DNA of 64,000 bases from Raphanus sativus (GCF_000801105.2 NC_079514.1:27242227-27306226); one strand, 5' to 3'. Counted from the first letter of the stretch, positions 20,102 to 31,667 are shown. The notes: generated by a model from the sequence alone, not told the origin. Numbers and translations: made by a program.

Positions 20102-21842
20102 TCACATCATCTTCACCTCCTTCCGCTTCGCGACCTCCACTGTGTCAGGAGAAACAGGGATCGGCTCCCAGAGTCCCCAGATCCTTTCCTCGATGGGGGG
20201 AACAAGCGACTCGGCGTGAACATTGTCCTTCATACCATCATGCATGAGGCTCAACTCCTCTTTGTAAACATAAACCGATCCGCGACACTCGCGAAAATCG
20301 CCTACCGCGGCATCGACCGCCTGGAGATTGTAATACTCCTCCTGGAAACGCGTCGCCTGATTCTGCATCTCGGCGGCAATCTCCCGCTTGGCCTGCCTCC
20401 TCGCTCGGCGAATCTCTTAAGCATGATCGGCGGCCACCCTTAAGTTCCGCTCTAAGGTCTCCTCTTGAAGTCGCGCCAAGTCATTCGCGTTCTTCTCCGC
20501 TTTGAAGCGCCAGATTCTCGATTCTCTCTGGCTATCCACCAACGCCGAGCCGAGATGGTTCATAGCCTGCGAAATTCGAAAATATAATTTTTATTTTTTA
20601 TGAAAATAAAAATACGATCGGATAATAAAGAGAATTGAGGAAGAAGTAGAAACTAACCCCGTTTACCACGCGAGAAGTCTCCGCCAATACTTCGGGCCTC
20701 TCCGTTTCCTCCACAAAGGGGAACGGATTAGGATGATCAGGAAGACCGGATAAGAAGTCGTCAAAATTGGGAATTTGCGCATCGCTCGAACCGCTCCCAT
20801 CGCTAAAGCCTAGAGACGGATCCCATCCCGGAAGCAGAGAATCGTCGGCGGGAAAGTCGTGATCCTCGACCTTGATGTCTTTATTTTTCTGCGGCATCTC
20901 AGGCGATCTCTCGACCGGAACACGCTCCGAGATATGCTCAACAGGAGCAAAATCAATCTCACCATCCGCCTCGAAGTCAGAGTGAACCAATTAGATCGCT
21001 TTCCGAACCCTCTGACGGGTAAAACTGGTCCACCAATGATCGCCGCTCCTAAGCGCGTCCCTCACCTCCATAATGTCCCTAGGCCAGGGTTGGACCACGC
21101 TGATGTGTGGAAGGGGATTTGGAACCGTCTGGAACATCGGAATAAATTCCTCCGCGACGGACGCAGAATTGAGTCGGACGTAGAAGAAAAATTGTCTCCA
21201 ATTGTTAAAATTGGAAACGGTTCCCTTTACTACCAGCATTATGGTACGAGGAGTCAGTCGCCAGGAGGTCGACTCCTTGTTGTATTGTATCCGCAGAAGT
21301 GCCTCAAAATGGTCGGCAGTGAGGTATAGGCCGCGCTCGTAACTCAGAATTACGAGACCGATAAGGATCTCGAAACTCGTAGGGTTCAGCTGGTTTAACA
21401 AAACCTGAAAACGGTCCAGTACGCGGACAATGATCTCAGGAATCGGAAACCAGATACGACAGCGCGTCAGAACGGCCTCGTAACACGTGAAGTAGCCTTC
21501 CAGAGGATGGTCGGCGCTTTCTCCGACCTTAGGAATCCGGAACTCAACCGCGTCCGGGACTCCGGCAAACTTCCGAAGCGTCTCGAGAAAAAGATCAGTG
21601 GTCTTACTCGGCAGGTGGGCCCCCGCTTTCCGAGATCGGTAGATCGGAAACTTTTCTTCTCCGGGACGTTTGATATGATCACTGCTTGCTCTCCAATACG
21701 CATCACGTTTAGCCGCATTCTGAGGAAGCTCAAACTCGGCCTTCGGAACGAGGAGTTCTTCATCCTGATTGCAATCGGGAGAAGGAGTCACGGGAGTCTT
21801 CTTCTTGGAAGACTTCTTTCCGCTTTTAAACAACTTTGACAT
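20102..21842 (-). pseudogene. Tat antisense gene (aORF), copy in Tat-A, broken
   Basis: It is transcribed opposite to gag, starting at ATG 21842 about 260 bases from the 3' LTR. Exon 1 (21842-20658) has a basic Ser/Lys N-terminus and a conserved core: F-R-I-P-K-V-G-E, then C-Y-E-A, C-R-I-W-F-P-I-P-E-I-I-V-R-V-L-D-R-F and V-I-L-S-Y-E-R-G. A stop replaces an Arg codon near 20990. The intron 20657-20567 has GTTAGT and CGCAG ends and phase 0. Exon 2 is a coiled-coil-like segment (A-R-R-Q-A-K-R-E-I-A-A-E-M) with a stop near 20420 and a frameshift near the end. Antisense ORFs of this kind are known from Tat-lineage elements; their function is unknown. Confidence 0.75.
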
Positions 21843-21946
21843 TTAGTTGAAGGATTTTCTTTCTAAAAATTTTTTTTTTCTTGAGAGGATTCTTCAAAGA
21901 AAGTCTTATGAAAGATGAGTGAGTAAAAATGAAAGAGTTACCCTCT

Positions 21947-21956
21947 CTTTTATAAA
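21947..21956 (-). promoter_or_regulatory. TATA box of the Tat-A antisense gene
   Basis: TTTATAAAAG on the minus strand, about 105 bases upstream of the ATG at 21842, is a normal plant spacing for a TATA box and 5' leader. Tat-C has a similar box (57152-57159). Confidence 0.5.
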
Positions 21957-22102
21957 CTTCAGGATTTACTATTCAAGCTCGGACTTTTGGACACTAACTT
22001 GGCCTAAAAACTCGCATAAACTCGCCAAACCATACGACAGAATCTCGTCAGCCCACGAGATTAACTTGGCCTAACTTTTGGACACTAACTTGGCCTAAAA
22101 AC

Positions 22103-23528
22103 GTCGAAATCGGACAAGGCAAAGTTGGCATCCAAATTTCCGTTAAAAATTATTTACTTAGAATTTTTTTACGTTTTTCGGAAAAGAAAAACTAATACGA
22201 AAAATTTACGGAAAAATCTTGTTTTAAGAGAACGTTCTTTAAAACGACAATTTCTTAATCAACGATTTAAGAAATCAACGATTTCTTTAAAAAAGACGAT
22301 TTCTTAATTAACGACTTAAGAAATCAACGATTTCTTAACAACGGCTTAAGAAGTTAGCGATTTCTTAATCAACGGCTTGAGAAATTTACGATTTAAAAAA
22401 GAAAACGATTTCTTAAAACAAACGGAACATTGTTCTCAAAGGTCCGAACATCCGCAAACAAGCATCCTAAGAGAATCGTAGCTTCGCAATGGTTCCAAAC
22501 GTTCGGACAACGGACCATAGTCCACGGCATCGCGATCGGGTCACGGATAAGAGCTCGGTTGCTATAGCGAACAGATCACGAGACCACGCTCGGTCGCTAT
22601 ATTGACCGAGCTCCGAACCAAGCTCGGTCGCTATAGCGACCGACCCACGAGCAAGGCTATAGCGATAGCGACCGAGCTGCAGACAAAGTTCGGTCGCTAT
22701 AGCGATCGAGCGGTCGTGCATCGATCATTCTCCGAAACCTCCGAAGTCTTCCGAAACGACGATACGACGTAAAACTATGCATTCTCGACTATCCGTATAG
22801 CCGTTCTCCGCAATTCACGACTATCCGTTCCTTGATCTCTCGATCAAATGGAATCGTCTGTTTGGTTTACGATAAAACCGCGGAAAACTTAACCTTATCG
22901 GAGAAATCGTAAAAAAGTCTCGAATAAAAAATACGGCCCAAAGAGGTCCTAAACTTGATTCGAAGCCCACTTGCGATTTCTTAAAAACATAAGGTTTTTG
23001 CTTGGAGGATAAGCATCAGTTTCCGTGGAAAAAATGGAAACTTTCGCAGATAATCATGAAGATCGGAAAAATAGAATATTCCCATTTTTCGACTATGACG
23101 GCTTAAGGGCAAAAAGGGGAAGCGTAAACCGACCTTGGAGGGAGTATATAAGGAGTTCAAGGCGAGAGGCATAGAGGCATCACTTTCCAGAGCAACTTAG
23201 CACTTAGAGCAATTTAGGCAACTTTCCGTTTTTTATTTTTCGAGCTGCGACTCAACTATGTTTAGCCACCTTCGGGTATTAGAACTAGGATCTCGCTGAC
23301 AGCTCTCGTAGCCGAAGCACGTTACCTTGTTGTTATAACGCTCATACGCAGATTCGGAATAAAATCCTTGCTCTCTTTTTACGATTTTTATTTTTATTTT
23401 CCATTATTGTCGTGTTCTGATTGCTTGACATGTGGTTTCTCAGAAATCCGGGACCTTTTGGGAAATTAGGGTTTTCCTACTTTCCTAAAATATACGATAT
23501 ATTGACGGTGCGAATTTCGCTTCCCACA
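22103..23528 (+). repeat. Tat-A 3' LTR
   Basis: It matches the 5' LTR from its ninth base (GTCGAAATCGGACAAGG) to the end TTCCCACA. The first TGTTGGGG is missing. TATA box at 23145-23152. The palindrome array at 22554-22712 has more copies than the 5' LTR. It is followed by TTACT. Confidence 0.85.
22554..22712 (+). repeat. CGGTCGCTATAGCG palindrome array in the Tat-A 3' LTR
   Basis: Five or so copies of the 24-bp palindrome unit with substitutions, at roughly 30-bp spacing, for example near 22589, 22622 and 22689. Copy number and sequence differ from the 5' LTR, showing array expansion or contraction after insertion or between template copies. Confidence 0.75.
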
Positions 23529-24712
23529 TTACTCAAGACTCTCGAGGCCATGAATTTTCCTCCCAAGTTCATTCATTGGATACTGCATTACCTCAGCTTC
23601 TTTTTCTGTTCAAGTAAATGATGAGTTGGCTGGATATTTCCAGAGCGAAAGAGGTCTGCGGCAAGGTTGTAATCTCTCTCCATATCTCTTCGTCATATGT
23701 ATGAACGTGCTGTCTAAACTGCTGGATAAATCGGCTCAAGAAAACCAGGTTGGATACCACCCGAAATGTAAGAATCTGGGGCTCACACACTCAGTTTTGC
23801 TGATGATCTGCTGGTCTTTATGGATGGAAGAGTTCGACCAGTTGAGAGTATTGTGGACGTTTTTAACTACTTTGCAAAAGTCTCAGGTCTAAAGATAAGT
23901 ATGGAGAAATTGACAATATATTATGCTGGTATGACAGATAAGAGTCGTCAAGAACTGCTTAGTACGTTTCAGTTTGCTTCTGGCACATTACCGGTGCGTT
24001 ATCTGGGTCTGCCTCTTCTCACTCGTCAGATGCGAACAGAGGATTATTAGGTGCTTATGGAAAAGATAAAGAAGCGTATTAGCTTGTGGACCAACCGTTT
24101 TATGTTTATGGTTGCTTCGCTGCAGTTGATAAAAGCGGTTATGATAAGCATATTAAACTTTTGGATGACTGGTTTTAAACTCCCGGGATAGTGTATCAAA
24201 GAAACCAACAGCCTCTGCTCTGTGTTTCTTTGGTCTGGTCCCTCTCTCAATGTGAAGAAAGCAAAAATTTCCTGGGATGTAGTTTGTCTCCCGAAGAGAG
24301 AAGGTGGTTTGGGTTTCAGGCCACTGAAAGCGATGAACAAAGTCCTCATTCTGAAGCTGTTATGGAGGCTCCTATCTTCTCAACCTTCGCTTTGGGCCAA
24401 ATGGATTCAAACGTATTTGGTTAAGAGCGACACGATCTGGTCTATCAAGGATACAACAACTGCAGGATCATGGATGTGGCGGAAGCTACTGAAGTATAGA
24501 GACCTTGCAAAACAATTCCTTAAAATGAAGGTAGGAAATGGAAACCGAACCTCTTTTTGGTTTGATTCGTGGTCACCTTTGGGATGTTCGTATGATATCA
24601 CTGGAGTTCGTGGATGTATTGATTTGGGAATTAGAGTGACTGCAACAGTTTCCTCAGCTTTACTTTCGAGAAGAAGAAGTAAAAACCATCGATAGGATGT
24701 TCTGAACATCAT
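23529..24712 (+). pseudogene. LINE ORF2, rest of reverse transcriptase and C-terminal region, broken
   Basis: This picks up where 14913 stopped. Reverse-transcriptase motifs follow in order: L-E-A-M-N-F-P-P-K-F-I (23545), R-G-L-R-Q-G-C-N-L-S-P-Y-L-F (23650), the catalytic F-A-D-D box in another frame near 23803, K-I-S-M-E-K (23893) and Y-L-G-L-P-L (24000). A C-terminal region with G-N-G-N-R-T-S-F-W-F-D-S-W (24535), usual in plant L1 elements, follows. Several frameshifts and a stop at 24047 break it. The 3' end and poly(A) tail are absent because a chromovirus LTR begins at 24713. Confidence 0.8.
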
Positions 24713-26667
24713 TGTGACACCCGCCACTGATTAAAAACCGATAATAATAAAATATCATAATAATAATAATAATATTCTTCATTTATAAATATTCCAGAGT
24801 CAACATCCGCTTCATCACAATACCATAAAGTCAAATTCATAAATATCGATAACATCCGAAATAAAAATAACAACATAAATCCGTAAGTCCGAAAATACGA
24901 AATAACATAAACGATAGATAAAAGCCCGAAGGCCTAAAAGTAGATAACGATAGAAGTGATAAAAAGCCCAAAAGCCCAATAGCACTCAAAAGCATCCGTC
25001 CAGTAGAATCACTCTTGCTCAACGGTCTCACCTGAAAGGGGAAAGAAGGAGGGGTGAGCAACAGGGGAGTCGCTTAGTGAGGTATGGGATGCTAATCCCA
25101 AAATTCATGGACATAGACATAGCAATACAGATAAAAATAATTTAATCTTAATACTGCTTACAGTCACGTTACCTAAAGTACCCAAGCATCAAAGAATGAT
25201 CCTGGCGAGGTGCACACCCGCTGCCCACTAACAGGCCAAAATACAAAAACCACTCGAGATAGTGCTCGTACACCGCCCTCAGACGATTCATCGACACCTC
25301 CAGAAGACGGTCCAGCCGGTCGACTGAACTGGCCGTATTCTCCACACAATCTGACATACAGGAACACCTTCCCGTAGCCGTCCACAAACAATTCTAACTA
25401 AAATAACATTAAGTGAAGCAATCAATGTTGAACAATCTAACACCCTAGTTCCGGTTTAAGCAAGCAACCTAAACTAACAAGCTATGACAAACTCGATTTC
25501 AAGCAGACGGAACATATTGAAGATAAATTATATTTGTTCGAAATCCTAAGTCGTGTACTAGAAGTTCGGAAAGAGCTCAAATAGACTCCACTTTAGAAAA
25601 TGTAGAGAAGTGGTATCTATGAACTCCAGATGCTCAAATAGACTCCAAATCTGAAATAAGGGCGAAATTTCGGGTCAGAACGCCCTTCGAACGGGTGAAA
25701 ACGGGTCTGGTCAAAGTGTACGGAAAAATCAATCCGGTGGTCAAAGGTCAACCAGATCAAACATTGACCAGAAATCAATTAAACCTAACCGCCTGGTTTT
25801 CTCTAACCTAAATCGATTTCAATTGGACCATCCGGTTTAGCCTTAACCGTAATTAAATTAATTAATTAATTAATTAAATCGACCGGTTTATCCTAACCAA
25901 AATCTAATTAATTTTAACCGAACGGTTTACCCTAACGATTTCGCAATTAATTTAAACCAGTCAAACCAACCGGTTGATTGAGTCACCGAGTTGACCCACC
26001 GAGTCGACTCGGCCGAGTAGCCGAGTTACCGGCGAGTCACCGGCGGCGACGGCGGCGACGGTGGCCGGAAAAGTCACCGGCGGCGGCGGCGGTGCGGTGG
26101 CGTCACGGCGGCGGATTCTCGACGGTGAACTGACGGCGGCCGGGTGAGGCGGCTCCGGCGGACGGTGGTCGGAGACGGTGGAGCGTGCGTTTCACGCTTG
26201 CGCGAGGGCTGATCTTCCGGAGGCGTGTACGGCTTCGCCTGAGCTCCGATTTCGACGATATCAGTGGCTATGGCTTCGTCTCGACGAGAAGAACATGATG
26301 GTGGTCTTGCATGCACGAAACACTCAGCGGTTAGGAAGGTATGTGTGTTTTACTAAAACGGCCGAAACTTAAACTAAATGCATGGCGGTTTGCGATGGTT
26401 ACCTAGGGTGATGATCGGTGGTGACAAGCTGGACGTGATCACTGCGTGAGGCGGCTCCGGAAACTCTGGTGGTGGCTCAAACACTACAAAATATCCCCCA
26501 ATTTTCCCATTAACTCTTTTCTCTCTTTATTTCTTTTTTTCTTTGATGAACTTGGTGACAAAATCAATGTGAGAGGTGGGTATTTATAGGCAAAGATATA
26601 GACCTGTGGGTGTGTGCATGGACGTTGGCGTGCTAACAAACTCTGTAACCGAAATCGGGTCGTTACA
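24713..26667 (-). repeat. Chromovirus (Tekay/Del-type) LTR, 1955 bp
   Basis: Read on the minus strand it starts TGTAACGACC at 26667 and ends GGGTGTCACA at 24713. A TATA box (CTATAAATA) sits at about 26580-26590, 80-90 bases after the start. The interior includes an ATTA microsatellite (about 25855-25880) and a CGG/CCG-rich stretch (26030-26170). No gene. The LINE ends directly at 24712. Confidence 0.75.
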
Positions 26668-27346
26668 ATTCTCCTCCACTAACAAAGAATTCGTCCCTGA
26701 ATTTGAGTCATCCGCTGACTGTCCAACACCATCCCGAAATAGCTCTAGATAATCAATCCTCATTTGTAGCTCGGGCTCTCAGGTCTCCTCCTGGATCCCG
26801 TCTCTCTCCCAACGAACCTTGACCAACATGGTCATCATCCCCTTATCCACTTTCACTTGGCGATCCAAAATCTCTATTGGCTGACATGGCGCACACAAAT
26901 CTTTACCAAGATCACTTGGCGGCTGCTGCAAAATGAGCTCTGGCTCTCTCACGACTTTTCTCAACACGAAAATATGAAATACGTCATGGAAGTCTGATAA
27001 CTCTAATCGATATGCAACTGCTCCAATCCGCTCCAAAATAGGAAATGGTCCCATATACCTCGGTTTAAGCTTCTTTAACTTCAGAGTCTTAGATCCTACC
27101 TTAAATGTTCTAATTTTCAGGTATACCAGGTCGCCAACTTGGAATTCCAAATCTTTACGCCGCTTATCTGCATAACTCTTCTGACGGTCATGGGCCTCCT
27201 TAAGCCGTCTCTTGAGCATCTCTACCTGCTCTACCGTCTCTCGAACCATTGCTGGTTCTATCTCACGTCGCCCCCCCCCCCACTTCTGTCCAACAAAGTG
27301 GAGTGCGACAAGGTCTACCGTAAAGAGCCCCATACAGTGCCATCTT
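26668..27346 (-). pseudogene. Chromovirus integrase C-terminus and chromodomain, truncated
   Basis: On the minus strand the frame reads the integrase end: R-Q-K-S-Y-A-D-K-R-R-K-D-L-E-F, then V-Y-L-K, K-L-K-P-R-Y-M-G-P-F-P-I-L, Y-R-L-E-L and H-D-V-F-H-I-F. The chromodomain start follows (P-I-E-I-L-D-R-Q-V, then V-K-V-R-W-E-R). The Trp codon expected after E-E-T is a TGA stop (26779-26781); the rest (26778-26690) stays in frame. AGTGGAGGAGAAT (26680-26668) is the polypurine tract. Upstream pol is missing because the sequence switches to a Tat gag N-terminus at about 27347. Chromodomain integrases of this clade target heterochromatin. Confidence 0.8.
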
Positions 27347-27447
27347 AATGCGTCTGCCGCGGAAACATCTGCTGCGGGAGTGTTCAAGGCGTCCTTGGGT
27401 GCTCTGTTTAAAGGAGTTTGCAAGTTCGCTGAATCATCGTTAGTCAT
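27347..27447 (-). pseudogene. Tat-like gag N-terminal stub fused to chromovirus integrase
   Basis: The first 33 codons of Tat gag ([10 protein letters not shown]...) are joined in an open frame to the chromovirus integrase, giving a 222-codon chimeric ORF (27447-26779). The first ~20 integrase codons are read out of their normal frame until a run of C/G near 27270. Downstream of the adjacent LTR lies a tRNA-Asn-type primer site at 27496-27513. Confidence 0.65.
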
Positions 27448-27516
27448 GTCTGGTTGAGCGTGAGCTGGTCGTGAGTAAGATTGATCTGTACCCTCCCCCT
27501 CCCTCTAGCGCCAAAC

Positions 27517-28735
27517 TGTGGGAACCGAAATGCGCACCGTCAATATTTCGTATAAATAAGGAAACTAGGAAAACCCTAATTTCCTAGAAGGTCCCTGATT
27601 TATGAGAAACCACACGTCAAGCAATCGGAACACGACAATAACGGAAAATAAAAATAAAAATCGTAAAAAGAGAGTAAGAAAGATTTTATTCCGAATCTGC
27701 GTATGAGCGTGACAACAATAGGACAACGTGCTTCGGCTACGAGAGCTGTCGGCGAGATCCTAGTTCAAATACCCGAAGGTGGCTAAACTTAATTGAGTCG
27801 CAGCTCGAAAAATAAAAACAGAAAGTTGCCTAAATTGCTCTAAGTGCTGAGTTGCTCTGGACAAGTGATGCCTCTATGCCTCTCGCCTTGAACTCCTTAT
27901 ATACTCCCTCCAAGGTCGGTTTACGCTTCCCCCTTTTGCCCTTAAGCCGTCATAGTCGAAAAAATGAGAATATTCCATTTTTTTCCGATCTTCATGATTA
28001 TCTGTAGAAAGTTTCCATTTTTTCCGCGGAAACTGATGCTTGTCCTCCAAGCATAAACCGTCATAAGGTTTACGGGTTTTTAAGAAATCACAAGTGGGCC
28101 TCGAATCAAGTTTAGGACCTCTTTGGGCCGTATTTTTGATTTAAGACTTTTTACGATTTCTTCGATAAGATTAAGTTTCTGCGGTTTTATCGAAAACCAA
28201 ACGGAAGATTCCATTTGATCGAGAGATCAAGAAACAGATAGTCGTGAGTTGCGGAGAACGGCTATATGGATAGTCGAGAATGCATAGTTTTACATCGTAT
28301 TGTCGTTTCGGAAGATTTTGGACGTTTCGGAAAATGATCGATACACGAGTGCTCGATCGCTATAGCGACCGAGCTGTATCCGAGGCTCGGTCGCTATAGG
28401 GACCGAGCTCTGTTTGGAGCTCGGTCGCTATAGCGACCGAGCTATAATTGACGCTCGGTCGCTATAGCGACTGAGCGTGGTCTCGTGATCCGTTCGCTAT
28501 AGCAACTGAGATCCTATCCGTAACCCGATCGCCATCGCGATCGGGTTTGTGCCGTGGATTATGGTCCGTTGTCCGAACGTTTGGAATCATCGCGAAGCTA
28601 CGATTCTCTTAGGATGCTTGTTTGCGGATGTTCGGACCTTTGATAACAATGTTCTGTTTGTTTTAAGAAATCATTTTCTTTCTTAAATCGTAAATTTCTC
28701 AAGCCGTTGATTAAGAAATCGCTAACTTCTTAAGC
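27517..28735 (-). repeat. Tat-like LTR (Tat-A2), truncated
   Basis: On the minus strand it ends GGTTCCCACA at 27517 and carries the TATA box at about 27897-27904. It matches Tat-A LTRs except that its first ~230 bases are gone: at 28735/28738 it joins the interior of an antisense gene. It is bounded by gag on one side and an antisense gene on the other, so it may be a shared LTR left by recombination. Confidence 0.8.
28350..28476 (+). repeat. CGGTCGCTATAGCG palindrome array in the Tat-A2 LTR
   Basis: Four units at 28351-28374, 28385-28408, 28419-28442 (perfect 24-bp palindrome) and 28453-28476, spaced exactly 34 bp apart, with a degenerate fifth unit near 28490. Confidence 0.85.
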
Positions 28736-28737
28736 CA

Positions 28738-30358
28738 TTGTCCCGGAGAAGAAAAGTTTCCGATCTGCCGATCTTGGAAAGCGGGGCCCACCTGCCGAGT
28801 AAGACCACCGATCTTTTTCTCGAGACGCTTCGGAAGTTTGCCGGAGTCCCAGACGCGGTTGAGTTCCGGATTCCCAAGGTCGGAGAAAGCGCCGACCATC
28901 GTCCGGAAGGCTACTTCACGTGTTACGAGGCCGTTCCGACTCGCTGTCGTATCTGGTTTCCGATACCTGAGATCATTGTCCGCGTACTGGACCGTTTTCA
29001 GGTTTCGTTAAACCAGCTGAACCCTACGAGTTTCGAGATCCTTATCGGTCTCGTAATTCTGAGTTACGAGCGCGGCCTATCCCTAACTGCCGACCATTTT
29101 GAGGCACTCCTGCGGATACAATACAACAAGGAGTCGACCTCCTGGCGACTGACTCCTCCTACCATAATGCTGGTAGTAAGGGGAACCGTTTCCAATTTTA
29201 ACAATGCTGCGTCCGTCGCGGAGGAATTTATTCCGATGTTCCGGATGGTTCCAAATCCTCTTCCACACATCAGCGTGGTCCATCCCTGGCCTAGAGACAT
29301 TATGGAGGTGAGGGACGCGCTTAGGAGCGGCGATCATTGGTGGACCAGTTTTACCCGTCAGAGGGTTCGGAAGGCGATCCGATTGGTTCACTCTGACTTC
29401 GAGGCGGAAGGTGAGATTGATTTTGCTCCTGTTAAGCATCTCTCGGAGCATGTTCCGGTCGAGAGATCGCCTGAGTTGCCGTGGAAAAATAAAGATATCG
29501 AGGTCGAGGATCACGACTTTCCCGCCGACGATTCTCCGCTTCCGGGATGGGATGCGTCTCTAGGCTTTGGCGATGGGAGCGGTTCGAGCGATGCGCAAAT
29601 TCCTAATTTTGACGACTTCTTTTCCAGTCTTCCTGATCATCCTAATCCGTTCCCCTTTGTGGAGGAAACGGAGAGGCCTGAAGTATTGGCGGAGACTTCT
29701 CGCATGGTAAACGGGGTTAGTTTCTACTTCTTCCTACATTCTCTTTATTATCCGATCGTATTTTTATTTTCGTAAAAAATAAAAATTCTATTTTCGAATT
29801 TCGCAGGCGATGAACCATCTCGGCTCGGCGTTGGTAGATAGCCAGAGAGAATCAAGGATCTGGCGCTTCAAAGCGGAAAAGAACGTGAATGACTTGGCGC
29901 GACTCCAGGAGGAGACCTTAGAGCGGAACTTAAGGGCGGCCACCCATCATGCTAGAGAGATTCGCCGAGCGAGGAGGCAGGCCAAGCGGGAGATTGCCGC
30001 CGAGATGCAGAATCGGGCGACGCGTTTCCAGGAGGAGTATTACAATCTCCGGGCGGCTGATGCCGCGGTAGGCGATTTTCGCGAGTGTCGCGGATTGGTT
30101 GGAGCTCTCACGAGGACTCAGCAGAGGGATTATGTTTACAAAGAGGAGTTGAGCCTCATGCAGGATGGCATGAAGGACAATGTTCACGCCGAGTCCCTTG
30201 TTCCCCCCATCGAGGAAAGCATCTGGGGACTCTGGGAGCCGATACCTGTTTCTCCTGACACGGTGGAGGTCGCGACCGAAGCGGAGGGAGGTGAAGATGA
30301 GGTGACTTATCCGACGGAGTTCGGAACTTCGTCGTCGGATGATTTTATCCTCTACTGA
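28738..30358 (+). pseudogene. Tat antisense gene (aORF), N-terminally truncated but otherwise open
   Basis: Exon 1 (28738-29715) lacks the first ~58 codons but keeps the full conserved core (F-R-I-P-K-V-G-E, C-Y-E-A, C-R-I-W-F-P-I-P-E-I-I-V, V-I-L-S-Y-E-R-G) and the acidic stretch E-I-D-F-A-P-V. The phase-0 intron 29716-29806 starts GTTAGT and ends CGCAG. Exon 2 (29807-30358) encodes an Arg/Glu-rich coiled-coil segment and ends S-S-D-D-F-I-L-Y. Neither stop seen in the Tat-A copy is present. A ~70-bp segment absent from Tat-A (V-G-A-L-T-R-T-Q-Q-R) lies in exon 2. Ten bases after the stop, copy C of the Athila family begins. Confidence 0.78.
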
Positions 30359-30367
30359 ATTTGTCGG

Positions 30368-31261
30368 TGATATACCATGGATTTTACCCGTTTTTAACCA
30401 TGGTATACTAGTATTTTATTATATATTTAATCTGTTTTCTAGCCTGTTAGGTATGTTTTCAGGTTCAGGAGCATTTTGTGAGAAAGTGATGTTATTGGAG
30501 CATTTTGGAGTACAAGAGATGATACACCCGAGTTGACCATTCAAGACTAAGTCGGAAGTCAACATTGCGATTACAATCGATCGATACTCATCCTGAGTTG
30601 TCGATCGATGTAGCTGAGAAGATCAGCGTACTAGAAGATTAAAATCGATCGATACACATTTAGTGTTGTCGATCGATATCGAGGACGAAATGGTTTAGCC
30701 GACTACTTCACCAAGACTTCACCAAATTACGAGATTGCCCCTGACGAGTTTTTATCCTAATGGAAATGCTTAAATACTCCTGCTAAGTGCTTTTGACGGC
30801 AAGTTTAGAAACCCTTTGAAGCTTGAAGCTTTTTACAACCAAAGCAGAGAGTGTGAGAGAGAGACTAGAGTTTTATTTGTTTGAGAGAGATTGGAGAGAT
30901 TTCTCATCTCCTTTTGTATTTCTACTTTATTCTATCTAAGCAATTCTTTCATCTATCTATTATTATGAATTGCTTAGCTATGTCTGAGTAGTCTACTTGT
31001 TAGATCTAGGGTTTAAATAGGTTTGTGGGATTAGCCCCAAGCTATAATTGCTAAGTTGTGATACTCATCAAATGGATTGTACCCTATGCTTGTTTTAGAG
31101 TAGCTAACTAGAACATAGATCACTAGGATCTTAGATTATCTTGAATTATCCATTTGAGCGATGCCTGTTTCCCGTTGAGAAGAACGGCAGTTCCTCCTTG
31201 AGACCTCGCGGTCATATTCGGTTCGCGCCTAGGCAGATCTAGAAGCCGTCGATCGATACCC
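30368..31261 (+). repeat. Athila-like copy C 5' LTR, first part
   Basis: It starts TGATATACC and follows the LTR at 10040-11394, with TCGATCGA motifs at about 30576-30680 and 31248-31256. It is interrupted at 31262 by Tat-B and continues at 38626. The 5 bases before it (GTCGG, 30363-30367) are the expected target duplication, but the other copy lies in or beyond the gap. Confidence 0.85.
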
Positions 31262-31667
31262 TGTTGGGGTCAAAAACGGTTATCTCGAAATCAACAGCTA
31301 AAAATATTTATCGTGCGCGGACTTTCCATAAAACAAGCGTCAAAAGCAAAGCAAGTCGTACAGCTTGAAAAAAACCTATGTTAAAGTCGATTGTTCTTCT
31401 TTTACACGATAAACTTTACGAGAAAACCAACTCAGGTTTATTCGTTAAACTTCAATGACAAAATCAAGAAGAACCGAGAGACATTAGGTCCGTAGCTGAT
31501 ATGACACGACCATACGAAAGTATACGGAAGAAACGAGAAGTAATCTAAGTTTGGACAGGCCGAACGACAAGGAATCCGCCTTTAAACTTCAAAGAGCCCG
31601 TTCTCTCAAACCGTGAGGACCCAGAGAACGATCAAGATATCAAATCGAAGCCCTCGTCGAGACGCAC

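Larger units (their letters stand above)
14914..23528 (+). mobile_element. Tat-like Ty3/gypsy element Tat-A, non-autonomous, inserted in the LINE
   Basis: LTRs at 14914-16300 and 22103-23528 surround gag, a protease and an antisense gene. The target duplication TTACT is present on both sides (14909-14913 and 23529-23533). The element has no reverse transcriptase, RNase H or integrase: after the protease frame ends at 18922 the sequence is non-coding until the antisense gene. The polypurine tract and first ~8 bases of the 3' LTR are replaced by a short duplicated sequence (cactaacttggcctaaaaac, also near 21987). Confidence 0.88.

Noticed and set aside
26074..26316. Minus-strand Arg/Pro-rich open frame as a host gene
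   Set aside because: It lies in the CGG-rich part of a chromovirus LTR and has no domain or start context.
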